Assembly (NCBI GenBank): GCA_041695045.1
Contig: JBGFRR010000033.1
Coordinates: 1 to 33,521 of the forward strand
Source: JBGFRR01 sp041695045
GTDB taxonomy: Bacteria; Bacteroidota; Ignavibacteria; UBA10030
DNA length: 33,521 nucleotides
Reading direction: 5' to 3'
Shown: positions 8,466-15,047 of the stretch, in pieces
Numbering within the stretch: the stretch's first letter is position 1
Layout: each line of letters starts with the position of its first letter
The notes under the pieces: generated by a model
Database searches by the model: none
What the model was told of the DNA's origin: nothing
Seen by the model: the letters and a program-made list of their open reading frames with translations, nothing else
Translations under genes and position numbers: made by a program

Positions 8466-8532
8466 GGGAGTACCTTCCTCAGTAATGAGCGATGCGTGAT
8501 GTGAGCAAAGATACAAAACGCCTCTGTGAAAG

Positions 8533-9348
8533 TCATGCACTGTTTTTGTTCGAGTGCGATGCCGCACCCGGGCTGCTTTGAACGACACCAATGATCTCAT
8601 CGGCTACGTCCGAAAGCACGCCGTGTATGCCCAAGGCGACCGTTTTTCGCACATCCTGCCTAGAGTTAAGCGTATAGACATAGACCGCAAGGCCTGCACG
8701 CTGAGCATCACGAAGCATCGACCGCGTCAACTCAAATTTTGCGCACACAAACACCGACGCGTGTGCACGTGCGGCAAGCTTCGACGGAAGTCGGCCGAAG
8801 TCGTGCCAGATATTATAAATCACCCCAACCTGTGTGTGGGGGTACATTCGTTTGAGGTTAGCGATGAGACGGTGGTCGAACGACGAATACAGGACATAGT
8901 CTTCGCAACCACAGTCTTTGACTGTCTCGACAACGGCTCGTTCAAGCACACCCGGCCGCTCGCGGAACCAGAAATCGGATTTGATTTCGATGTTGAGCCA
9001 TCGCTTGCCACGGACAAAGGCGATGACTTCTCGCAACGTCGGAATCCGCTCCGATGCAAACGCAGGGTCGAACCATGAGCCGGCATCCAACTGCTTCAAC
9101 TCTGCCGTCGTGTATGATCGCGCTCGTCCGTTGCCCGTCGTTGTACGCTGAAGCGTGCGGTCGTGTAATGCGATCACCTCGCCATCGCGCGACAGCCGCA
9201 CATCTAACTCAATCATATCGATGCCCGGCGTAGAGCAGGCTGCGGAAAATGCGGCAGGGGTGTTCTCGGGCGCTTTGCCCGAGAGCCCACGGTGCGCGAT
9301 GACGTAGGGAGGGCGGCCGGCAGGAGGCTTCGGATGGAATGGCTGCAT
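8533..9348 (-). CDS. glycerophosphodiester phosphodiesterase
   Basis: A GDPD TIM-barrel enzyme of about 271 residues that hydrolyses glycerophosphodiesters to glycerol 3-phosphate and an alcohol. Visible family motifs are the N-terminal AHRGLSGKAPENTPAAF, the metal-binding IELDVRLSRDGEVIALHD, the IEIKSDFW strand and the closing GLAVYVYTLNSRQDV...GVLSDV. No signal peptide, so it is predicted cytoplasmic. The start is ambiguous: ATG at 9348 lies just after the adk stop, while TTG at 9357 overlaps that stop (TTGA) and has AGAGGA at better spacing. Either way it is probably translated from the adk message. Confidence 0.9.
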   Translation of the reverse strand: MQPFHPKPPAGRPPYVIAHRGLSGKAPENTPAAFSAACSTPGIDMIELDVRLSRDGEVIALHDRTLQRTTTGNGRARSYTTAELKQLDAGSWFDPAFASERIPTLREVIAFVRGKRWLNIEIKSDFWFRERPGVLERAVVETVKDCGCEDYVLYSSFDHRLIANLKRMYPHTQVGVIYNIWHDFGRLPSKLAARAHASVFVCAKFELTRSMLRDAQRAGLAVYVYTLNSRQDVRKTVALGIHGVLSDVADEIIGVVQSSPGAASHSNKNSA

Positions 9349-9353
9349 GACGC

Positions 9354-10013
9354 TCAACCGCGCTGATTCCTCTTCAGAACGATATCGAGAATTGCCCGGT
9401 GGACTGTGGGAACATCCTGCATGCCGTCAATCTGGGTGAATCGGCCGGTCTCGCGATAGAAATCCTTGAGCTGCTTGGTCTGTTGCAGATACACATTGAG
9501 ACGATGGCGGACGGTCTCCGGTTTGTCGTCATCGCGCTGGAACAGCTCACCGCCACAGTCATGGCATTTCGTGTCGTTTCCATTCTGAAGCTGTTGAATG
9601 CTGTAGATGCGGCCGCATGTCCGGCACATACGGCGCCCGCTCAGCCGTTTGATTACTTCTTCATGTTCCACCCGCAGGCTGATGACGCCGTCGAGCATAA
9701 TGTTCATCTCCTTGAACAACTCATCTAATGCTCTGGCCTGCGCGACGGTGCGGGGGAATCCGTCCAAAATGAAGCCGCGCTTTGCCCACGGGGAGGTGAG
9801 AATCTCGCGGATCAGGTCGATCATAATATCGTCCGGCACAAGGTTGCCCGAGTCCATATACTTCTGCGCTTTGATGCCGAGCGGGGTCTGGTTCTTCACG
9901 GCAGCACGCAGCAAATCGCCCGTGGAGATATGGGGAATGTTGAATTCTTCCGATAGGAGCTTCGCCTGCGTGCCTTTCCCGACACCCGGAGGTCCGAAGA
10001 GTATGATTCGCAT
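9354..10013 (-). CDS. adk: adenylate kinase
   Basis: A 219-residue long-form adenylate kinase that interconverts ATP + AMP and 2 ADP in the cytoplasm. It shows the P-loop GPPGVGKGT at residues 7-15, the AMP-binding STGDLLR, and GFILDGFPRT. The LID carries four cysteines (CRTC ... CHDC), the zinc-binding type, followed by RDDDKPETVRHRL. All expected catalytic arginines appear present. There is no obvious Shine-Dalgarno before the ATG at 10013. Instead a run of five 7-bp repeats abuts the start codon. It is followed at once by the GDPD gene, with which it forms an operon. Confidence 0.97.
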   Translation of the reverse strand: MRIILFGPPGVGKGTQAKLLSEEFNIPHISTGDLLRAAVKNQTPLGIKAQKYMDSGNLVPDDIMIDLIREILTSPWAKRGFILDGFPRTVAQARALDELFKEMNIMLDGVISLRVEHEEVIKRLSGRRMCRTCGRIYSIQQLQNGNDTKCHDCGGELFQRDDDKPETVRHRLNVYLQQTKQLKDFYRETGRFTQIDGMQDVPTVHRAILDIVLKRNQRG

Positions 10014-10015
10014 GA

Positions 10016-10050
10016 GGTGGTGAGTGGTGAGTAGTAAGTAGTAAGTGGTG
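10016..10050. repeat. five tandem 7-bp repeats upstream of adk
   Basis: The plus strand reads ggtggtg, agtggtg, agtagta, agtagta, agtggtg in succession, ending two bases from the adk start codon. Copy-number slippage here would change the adk leader. Confidence 0.8.
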
Positions 10051-10065
10051 AGCAGTTAAGTAACA

Positions 10066-10238
10066 CAAGTTGACCGACTTTTTAGATAGGGGCTAAAGCC
10101 CCTTGAATACTTTGGGGGCTATTGCCACGTCCCCGCCTGCCTCTTGGAACCCCTGAGGCGGGCAGGCTTCAGGACGTGGACAACAGTTCCAAACAATACT
10201 CTCAGGGGTTTTAACCCTCACTCATGGCGGTCAACTTG
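10066..10238. mobile_element. MITE-like palindromic element (about 173 bp)
   Basis: Perfect 11-bp inverted ends CAAGTTGACCG (10066-10076) and CGGTCAACTTG (10228-10238) enclose a long imperfect palindrome. Its outer arms are AGGGGCTAAAGCCCCT-like and AGGGGTTTTAACCCT-like. Its centre is CCACGTCC ... GGACGTGG around GCCTGCC/GGCAGGC. No coding frame is present. It fills most of the 287-nt gap between rlmN and adk. Confidence 0.65.
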
Positions 10239-10283
10239 AATAAGTAACAAGTTCAACACATGATGCTCGGCGACAGAGATTGG

Positions 10284-10325
10284 AGATCAGTGTTCTGAGA
10301 TCAGTGTTCTGAGACCAGTGTATTG
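10284..10325. repeat. three tandem 14-bp repeats at the end of rlmN
   Basis: AGATCAGTGTTCTG occurs at 10284 and 10298, with a variant, AGACCAGTGTATTG, at 10312. The rlmN stop codon falls inside the second copy, so the repeat has grown from the last codons of the gene. Confidence 0.85.
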
Positions 10326-11440
10326 AAATTTGCCGCTTGATCAAAAACTTCTGACCTCTGCTTTACACTTTCCTCCACCGCCAGTTGGCCGCACGCCGCC
10401 TGAATATCTTCCCCGGCGCTGCTGCGAATCATCACCGTCAAATTTGCTTTGCGGAGCTTGTCCACAAACTCCTCCATCCTCTTGCGGGGAGACGGCCGAA
10501 GTGTGGCAGCAAACCCGGAGGGATGTGTAAACTCGATTGAATGGAAGGGGATAATATTGACCTTGCACGGGAAGCGCCTGGAAACCTTGATGAGTCGCTC
10601 GGCATCAGCGTCCGTGTCGTTGAATCCGTCAAACGGGATATATTCGAATGTTGGCCGGAAGCGGGTTTTCCGGTAGTAGTATTCCATCGCATCCATCAGC
10701 TCGTCCACGCTGAACTTCTTGGTAATCGGCATAAGCTGAGTGCGCTTTGCGTTATCGAGCGAGTGCAGGGAGAGCGCAAGCTTGACCTTCCGCCCTTCGT
10801 CCGCCATCTGCCGGATTTTATCTGCATAGCCTGCTGTAGAGATCGTCATATGTCGTGCGCCGATGTTGAGCGAATCGTCATGGTTCAGGATCTCCACAGC
10901 CTTCATCACATTGTCGTAGTTCAGCATCGGCTCTCCCATGCCCATGAAGACGAGATTGGTGATCCGCCGCGGGCTTTCGTTCTGCGCCTGGATAACCTGG
11001 TCGATAATCTCGCCCGCCGTCAGATTGCGGAGGAAGCCCATCGTGCCGGTCGCACAAAACTTGCAGTCGAGCGGACAGCCAACCTGAGTCGAGATGCAGA
11101 GCGTGAGGCGCTTTTCTGCTGCCGGCGACTCTTTCTCTGGGGGAATCAGGACGCTTTCAATCTTGAGGCCGTCACTCAGCTCGAACAAGAACTTCGTCGT
11201 GCCGTCGCGTTTCGAGACTTCCTTCGCCACAATGCGAAGATTGTCAATGGTGGCGATACCTTCGAGTACGGTGCGGAAGTCTTTGGAGATGTCTGTCATC
11301 TCGGCGAAGGATTGAGCGCGTTTGCCGTAGAGCCACGTAAAAATCTGGCGTGCGCGGTACTTCTTCTCGCCGAGGGATTGGACGAACTCCTGAAGCTCTG
11401 AGACGGTGAGGCCCTTGAGGTTGGTTTTTTCGCGCTTCAT
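10301..11440 (-). CDS. rlmN: dual-specificity 23S rRNA/tRNA (adenine-C2) methyltransferase
   Basis: A 379-residue radical SAM enzyme that methylates C2 of A2503 in 23S rRNA and A37 of some tRNAs. The radical SAM cluster motif CPLDCKFC has Cys at 122, 126 and 129. The N-terminal accessory domain (SLGEKKYRARQIFTWLYGKR) and GMGEPMLNYDNVMKA are typical. The catalytic C-terminal cysteine is Cys350 in AGEDIQAACGQL. Length fits the family. The ATG at 11440 lies 12 nt after the DUF2283 stop, so the two genes probably share a transcript. The 3' end overlaps a 14-bp tandem repeat that leaves the domain intact. Confidence 0.97.
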   Translation of the reverse strand: MKREKTNLKGLTVSELQEFVQSLGEKKYRARQIFTWLYGKRAQSFAEMTDISKDFRTVLEGIATIDNLRIVAKEVSKRDGTTKFLFELSDGLKIESVLIPPEKESPAAEKRLTLCISTQVGCPLDCKFCATGTMGFLRNLTAGEIIDQVIQAQNESPRRITNLVFMGMGEPMLNYDNVMKAVEILNHDDSLNIGARHMTISTAGYADKIRQMADEGRKVKLALSLHSLDNAKRTQLMPITKKFSVDELMDAMEYYYRKTRFRPTFEYIPFDGFNDTDADAERLIKVSRRFPCKVNIIPFHSIEFTHPSGFAATLRPSPRKRMEEFVDKLRKANLTVMIRSSAGEDIQAACGQLAVEESVKQRSEVFDQAANFNTLVSEH

Positions 11441-11452
11441 GCAATAAAGCTA

Positions 11453-11674
11453 TTATGCAGCTATTTGAGAAGGGAGGTTTTCTACGATAACCTGGGGGAG
11501 CTTGCCCTTTCCCAAAGTCTCCTTGGCATCAAGAATTTCGATGCCAATGAGTTTTTCTTCCTTTCCAAAATCGAGCGCAATATCTTCCGTCAAGCGGACC
11601 GTCTTGCAATACTCTTCACTTTCAACAAGATAGATGTACAGGGCATCGGTCTCTTTGTCATAGGTTATTCTCAT
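11453..11674 (-). CDS. DUF2283 family protein
   Basis: A 73-residue protein starting MRITYDKETDALYIYL, the hallmark of DUF2283, with VRLTEDIALDFGKEEKLIGIEILDA completing the domain. The ATG at 11674 is preferred because AAAGGGG lies just before it and the domain begins there. The frame stays open to an ATG at 11776, adding a DUF4258-like stump (listed separately). DUF2283 genes often sit directly after DUF4258 genes in toxin-antitoxin-like pairs, but no biochemical role is established. It precedes rlmN in the same direction. Confidence 0.8.
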   Translation of the reverse strand: MRITYDKETDALYIYLVESEEYCKTVRLTEDIALDFGKEEKLIGIEILDAKETLGKGKLPQVIVENLPSQIAA

Positions 11675-11776
11675 AACGGCCCCTTTCAAAAATAGAACAC
11701 GCAAAACCTCTTCTTCCGTTGCACCTCGCATCCGACAGCGAAAATGAGCATGCAGCGTAAGATGGATTGGCTTCAT
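11675..11776 (-). pseudogene. truncated DUF4258-like remnant fused in frame to DUF2283
   Basis: The 34 residues before the DUF2283 start contain HLTLHAHFRCRMRGATEEEV, which resembles the beginning of DUF4258 proteins (H..eR...RgI...eV). The rest of that domain is missing and the frame runs straight into DUF2283. It probably records a deletion in a DUF4258-DUF2283 gene pair. Whether it is translated as a fusion is unclear. Confidence 0.5.
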
Positions 11777-11784
11777 TGTCCGTC

Positions 11785-11813
11785 AATTTACAGAATAATG
11801 GCGGGGAGAGCAA
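11785..11813 (-). promoter_or_regulatory. candidate promoter for DUF2283-rlmN
   Basis: On the minus strand TTGCTC (11808-11813) and TAAATT (11785-11790) are 17 nt apart. The start site would fall at about 11778, making the ATG at 11776 nearly leaderless and leaving an SD-bearing leader for the ATG at 11674. Confidence 0.4.
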
Positions 11814-12214
11814 GGTGAATTCTGAGTGATTCCTTCTTGACAGTCGTTTCAGAATGGTCTATATTCAGGCAATCAATTCACAAGGATGTTCGAACGACAA
11901 TGATTTACCCCGTGAGATACCTCTCTTCAGTTTCATAAGGAAGGGCGCTCCATATGCTTCGGCACTCTTACGTCTATGTCCTTCGCTCAACATCTCACGG
12001 GGTGAACACTCACGTCTTAAATCGCGGCCCGAAAGGCGTGCGGAGCCCGATGGATGAGGATTATACCGACCCGTCGAAGAATGCCTCATCCAACAACAGT
12101 ACACGCAATTCAACAGGCGCTCTCCGCTACGTAGATTCACCCGATGAAACGTGATCGGAGATTGAGACTGCTTGGGCATCGTGGAATGAGTCTTATGCGG
12201 ATAGGCTAATCATG
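11814..12214. other. intergenic stretch with one long inverted repeat
   Basis: I see no convincing gene. ACCCCGTGAGAT (11907-11918) pairs perfectly with ATCTCACGGGGT (11992-12003), making a hairpin with a 73-nt loop. Short frames on both strands show no family pattern beyond a possible GIY-YIG-like scrap near 11954. Confidence 0.5.
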
Positions 12215-12234
12215 GTTAGGACGACCGAGGAACC

Positions 12235-12660
12235 GTGAGTCAACCCAAGCTGCGCTACATGTTCCGACGGCCGCGCTACCCCGTACTCTGTGTGGTGCCG
12301 GAGGACCTGCTTGTCGCTTACTCGCGCGGACAACTGGAGCGCCGTCTGTCGAAGGTACAGTTTCCTCCCGACAGCATCCTACACATGATCGATGCGACCG
12401 GAGAGGGATGGGGACTTTATACCCAGTTGATGGTAGTTTCGCCGCTGGTTCTGAAGAAGCACTGGACCAAAGCAGAGATCCTTGAGCTTTACCGAGCGAG
12501 CGCGATAGGCAAGCGTATCGGCAACTCGGGCGAGGACAAGGTGCTTCTCAAACAGCGGTTAGACGGATTGATTTTGATGATTGCGGATCTCGTCAAGCGG
12601 GGAAGGCGTCCTAACACGCCTTTGAGCCGGCGGCGCGCGTACCGCGGACCCTTAGCTTGA
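12235..12660 (+). CDS. hypothetical cassette protein (141 aa)
   Basis: A plus-strand gene in a different orientation from the block to its left. It starts GTG with GAGGA seven nt upstream, only 14 nt after a possible attC core GTTAGGA (12215-12221). The protein is basic, without membrane segments or a signal peptide. It contains VLCVVPEDLLVAYSRGQLERRL and a helical second half (KAEILELYRASAIGKRIG, LLKQRLDGLILMIADLVKRG). The last 15 residues are read from inside the attC-like site, as happens in integron cassettes. I do not recognise the family. The clean ribosome binding site and cassette position support a real gene. Confidence 0.6.
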   Translation: MSQPKLRYMFRRPRYPVLCVVPEDLLVAYSRGQLERRLSKVQFPPDSILHMIDATGEGWGLYTQLMVVSPLVLKKHWTKAEILELYRASAIGKRIGNSGEDKVLLKQRLDGLILMIADLVKRGRRPNTPLSRRRAYRGPLA

Positions 12661-12697
12661 AGCGCTGATTCGCACGCCGCGGCTCAACGGTATACCA
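12607..12697 (+). other. attC-like recombination site 1
   Basis: An inverse core TCCTAAC (12609-12615) is followed by TTGAGCCGGCGGCG (12622-12635), which pairs with CGCCGCGGCTCAA (12675-12687). The left arm has one extra G, the extrahelical base typical of attC. The right core is imperfect (GTATACC instead of GTTRRRY), so the site may be decayed. Confidence 0.6.
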
Positions 12698-12994
12698 TTA
12701 TGCTGCTTGCCCCTTTTTCTTTTGAGGTTGGAGGGCTTCCTGGACCTTTTCAGCCAGAAGAATCTTCAGGAGAGACTGATACGGTACATCCCGTTTGTTG
12801 GCAAGAAGTTTGAGGTTTTCCAGTAGTGACTCCGGCAACCGAATCGAAATAGTTTTGCTCGACGCTTTAAGATTCGGAAACACAGTGAGCTTCGACTTCG
12901 ACCAATCGATATACTGAGTCGAATCGTGAGTCGCCCAGAATTGGCGTTCTTCCTGTTCGGACTTAAACTTTGGTATTTTCTTGAGTTTTTTCAC
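12698..12994 (-). CDS. brnA: BrnA-type CopG/RHH antitoxin
   Basis: A 98-residue protein encoded directly after, and overlapping by 32 nt, the BrnT toxin gene. The N-terminal part KIPKFKSEQEERQFWATHDS..YIDWSKS is the toxin-binding region usual in BrnA. The C-terminal part SKTISIRLPESLLENLKLLANKRDVPYQSLLKILL is a ribbon-helix-helix DNA-binding domain. It is expected to neutralise BrnT and repress the shared promoter through the palindrome at 13289-13309. The pair is transcribed against the orientation of the attC sites but carries its own promoter, as TA cassettes in integrons often do. Confidence 0.88.
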   Translation of the reverse strand: MKKLKKIPKFKSEQEERQFWATHDSTQYIDWSKSKLTVFPNLKASSKTISIRLPESLLENLKLLANKRDVPYQSLLKILLAEKVQEALQPQKKKGQAA

Positions 12995-13277
12995 GATAGA
13001 TCTTTCTCTCCTTCCTGTTCATATCACGAGCCGATATAACTCGAACAAAGGACGGGCGTATCGTGAAGACAACAAAGAGTAACCGTGCGGCGTTCGTGCT
13101 CCCAAGTGCATAGTGTCTTTCTTCTTGGCCCGAATGCTTCATATCCGGAAATACGAACATTGGGACATTGAAGAACACTTCTTCACATTCCCACCACGAA
13201 ACACGATGCTTGTGCCAGATCTTGTCTTTGTTGGCCTTATCCCATTGAAACGCCAGATTGTTGTCGGCGATTTGCAT
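12963..13277 (-). CDS. brnT: BrnT-type ribonuclease toxin
   Basis: A 104-residue BrnT toxin. The family pattern is easy to follow: FQWDKANKDKIWHKHRVSWW, ECEEVFFN.P, the EERHYALGSTNAARLLFVVFT strand pair and the C-terminal RVISARDMNRKERKIY. BrnT toxins cleave RNA and are blocked by BrnA. The ATG at 13277 lies close behind a near-consensus promoter with a palindromic operator. All conserved residues I can identify are present, so the toxin looks intact. Confidence 0.92.
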   Translation of the reverse strand: MQIADNNLAFQWDKANKDKIWHKHRVSWWECEEVFFNVPMFVFPDMKHSGQEERHYALGSTNAARLLFVVFTIRPSFVRVISARDMNRKERKIYREKTQENTKV

Positions 13278-13288
13278 CAGGTTCTATG

Positions 13289-13328
13289 CGTATATGGATA
13301 ATATATACGTTCTAACAGTAAATGTCAA
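13289..13328 (-). promoter_or_regulatory. brnTA promoter with palindromic operator
   Basis: On the minus strand TTGACA (13323-13328) and TATATT (13300-13305) are exactly 17 nt apart. The inverted repeat CGTATAT/ATATACG (13289-13309) covers the -10 element, the right place for autorepression by the RHH antitoxin BrnA. Confidence 0.75.
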
Positions 13329-13337
13329 CGGGGCGAG

Positions 13338-13506
13338 CCGCCTAACCGGTCGCTACCGCCATAAAGATTGGCGGTCAGGAAAGCTGACCCGCCTTTTCGG
13401 CGGGCTGGCTTATTTATCCGCCGAAGTCGTTTTTCAGACGCAGGCGGATTTATCTCCCGAAGCCCCGGTTTTTGGGGCGCAGGGGGAGCTCCCAACCGTT
13501 CGGCGG
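13338..13506. repeat. multi-hairpin palindrome cluster, possible long attC
   Basis: It starts with GCCTAAC (13340-13346) and ends with GTTCGGC (13498-13504), like attC cores. The inner arms are not clearly complementary, so attC status is doubtful. Inside is a row of hairpins: ACCGCC/GGCGGT, CCCGCC-tttt-GGCGGG, ATCCGCC-gaa-GTC ... GAC-gca-GGCGGAT (13416-13449), and CTCCC-gaa-GCCCC ... GGGGC-gca (13454-13488). Confidence 0.55.
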
Positions 13507-13552
13507 ACAGGGCGCAGTGCAAGTGGGTATTCGGTACCACTGAGGATGAACC

Positions 13553-13957
13553 ATGAATCGACCAGCCATTGCCAACTACTGTGCGATCGCCACCGCTTTG
13601 TTTCTTTTCCTCATCGGCATCCTTCACAACATCGTCGGGCCGTCAGGCTTGAGGCGGGCGATTGAGCGCGGCGAGATCCCAGCGCGATTTGGAGATTCTC
13701 ACCTCGTAAATTGGGCTTTCTCGGGGGCAGGCATGAGCATACTCGGGCTCCTCTTCATCCTTGTACTTCCGGGACTGCGCGCGGGGAGTCGCCAAGCTTG
13801 GCGTGTAGCGACAGCCATCGGTGTCTTCGTCGCTGTCTTTGGCGCCGCCGGCTACCTGTGGGTTCCGACGAGACCGCTCGTCCTGGTTTTCCTGTTCTTT
13901 GGCGCGCTGCTGGCCGTGCCGCTTCTGAGCTGGAGACGGGAGTTCCGGAACCCATGA
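13553..13957 (+). CDS. small four-helix membrane protein
   Basis: A 134-residue hydrophobic protein with about four membrane helices: residues 9-27 (AIATALFLFLIGILHNIVG), 50-74 (LVNWAFSGAGMSILGLLFILV), 84-104 and 108-126. The loop after helix one (LRRAIERGEIPARFGDSHLVNWAF) is charged. It resembles small integral-membrane proteins of the DUF4345 kind, but I cannot assign a family firmly. The ATG has GAGGA upstream. It sits alone between two attC-like sites and is therefore probably a single-gene cassette. Function unknown. Confidence 0.75.
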   Translation: MNRPAIANYCAIATALFLFLIGILHNIVGPSGLRRAIERGEIPARFGDSHLVNWAFSGAGMSILGLLFILVLPGLRAGSRQAWRVATAIGVFVAVFGAAGYLWVPTRPLVLVFLFFGALLAVPLLSWRREFRNP

Positions 13958-13997
13958 AAACCCGCGGCACCACGGCAATCGCGATCTGTCAGGGGCC

Positions 13998-14096
13998 GAC
14001 GAACAAGCCGCTGCAGCCACCGAGCGGCGTGGCCACCTCAGGCTGAATCGACACAAGCGTAAGCAGCGCTCGCGGCTGAGCGCCAAGTCGTTAGGC
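13998..14096 (+). other. attC-like recombination site 3
   Basis: The right core is a perfect GTTAGGC (14090-14096). CGCTGCAGCC (14009-14018) pairs with GGCTGAGCG (14074-14082), with one extra G in the left arm as in true attC sites. The left core GACGAAC (13998-14004) is degenerate. It lies between the membrane-protein gene and mntA. Confidence 0.7.
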
Positions 14097-14136
14097 AGTC
14101 CACACCAAGGACAAGACTGTAAGTGGAGTGCAATAA

Positions 14137-14475
14137 ATGAGCGACTTTGTAAGTACCCTTCCTATGACCGAGATTGCCAACTTTTGCCAACGTTGGCAAA
14201 TTCAAGAATTGGCATTGTTTGGCTCTGTTTTGCGTGATGATTTCAATCCCAACAGCGATGTGGATATACTCGTTACTTTCACGTCTGACGCTGACTGGGG
14301 ATTACTCGATCACGCCAAAATGCAACAAGAATTGCAGGCACTCCTACACCGAAATGTAGACTTTATCACCAAACGTGCTATAGAACGTAGCCCGAATTGG
14401 CTGCGTCGAAATGAGATATTGAAGACGGCGCAAATCCTTTTCCCTGAACGGAAGGCGATTTATGCAGCGGGATGA
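14137..14475 (+). CDS. mntA: MntA-type nucleotidyltransferase antitoxin
   Basis: A 112-residue minimal nucleotidyltransferase. The catalytic motif LFGSVLRDDFNPNSDVDILV (GS...D.D) is complete, and the third acidic residue lies in NVDFITKRAI. In HepT/MntA pairs the nucleotidyltransferase neutralises the HEPN toxin by adding AMP to it. The gene overlaps the start of the following HepT frame by 14 nt. It begins 40 nt after an attC core and forms a cassette with hepT. It appears intact, although the toxin is not. Confidence 0.88.
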   Translation: MSDFVSTLPMTEIANFCQRWQIQELALFGSVLRDDFNPNSDVDILVTFTSDADWGLLDHAKMQQELQALLHRNVDFITKRAIERSPNWLRRNEILKTAQILFPERKAIYAAG

Positions 14476-14831
14476 ACCGACTTTGCTCGACATCGCCAAG
14501 GCGGCTTGCTCTGTCCAGACCTTCATCCAAGGCTTGGACAAAGAAACAAGGCTTAGACAAAGAAACCTTTCTGAAGGATTACAAGACCCAGTCGGCGGTG
14601 CTGTACCAGATGGTCGTGATTGGGGAAGCCGTCAAACGACTTTCGCACGAGTTTTGTGAGCATCATCAAGAGATTCCTTGGGCACTGATCGCAGGAATGC
14701 GTGACCATCTCATTCACGGCTATGACGTAGTAGATTGGGATGAAGTTTGGAAAACCGCGACAAGCGATGTGCCTGACTTGCTGATTAAGATGGAACCATT
14801 GCTTCCGAGAGAAGGTTCAGAATCGCAATGA
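14462..14831 (+). pseudogene. hepT: HepT-type HEPN toxin, frameshifted by 19-bp duplication
   Basis: Reading starts at the ATG at 14462 (MQRDEPTLLDIAKAACSVQTFIQGLDKET) and is lost at a tandem duplication, 14529-14547 and 14548-14566 (AAGGCTTGGACAAAGAAAC and a copy with one change). It resumes in another frame as FLKDYKTQSAVLYQMVVIGE and continues to the stop at 14831. Removing one 19-nt unit restores a continuous HepT of about 117 residues. The HEPN ribonuclease motif R-x4-H-x-Y is present in MRDHLIHGYD. The toxin is therefore probably inactive, unless translation slips or the copy number reverts. A sequencing or assembly error is the alternative. Confidence 0.85.
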
Positions 14832-14839
14832 GCGGGACT

Positions 14840-14901
14840 GCCTAACCAGCGCTTGCAGCCGACGCCGCAAAGCGGCGCGGCTGAAGCGCGGACCGTTAGT
14901 A
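14840..14901 (+). other. attC recombination site 4
   Basis: The clearest site of the array. GCCTAAC (14840-14846), then CGCTTGCAGCC (14850-14860) pairing with GGCTGAAGCG (14879-14888) with one extrahelical G, then GACGCCGC/GCGGCGCG around an AAA loop, then GTTAGTA (14895-14901). Length and layout match aadA-type attC sites; only the last bases of the right core deviate. Confidence 0.85.
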
Positions 14902-14998
14902 ACAATTTTCTGGCGCTGTGAGTATATTGGAGGGCCCTTACTTTGAAAGGAGGAAAGCCGACGGCTTCATGCGATTCCAACTTGTGCCGCCTTCACGC

Positions 14999-15040
14999 CA
15001 AAAATATGAATGCCCCGGGATTGCAGTCCCGAGGCATTCA
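14999..15040 (-). terminator. rho-independent terminator of the rrn operon
   Basis: Read on the minus strand, TGAATGCCTCGGGA pairs with TCCCGGGGCATTCA around a six-base loop and is followed by TATTTTT. It lies just after the 5S gene. Confidence 0.92.
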
Positions 15041-15047
15041 CAATAAC

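Noticed and set aside
7230..8504. Long plus-strand frame of 424 codons
   Set aside because: It is antisense to the DUF6588-like gene and crosses its terminator and the tandem repeat; the composition is that of a shadow frame.
10541..11401. 286-codon plus-strand frame
   Set aside because: Antisense shadow of rlmN, which has all its catalytic motifs.
11954..12154. Possible GIY-YIG endonuclease fragment (SYVYVLRS on the plus strand)
   Set aside because: Only eight residues resemble the family start; the rest does not continue in any frame.
12178..12222. Full attC site upstream of the first cassette gene
   Set aside because: A GTTAGGA core is present, but I could not find a matching left arm with confidence.
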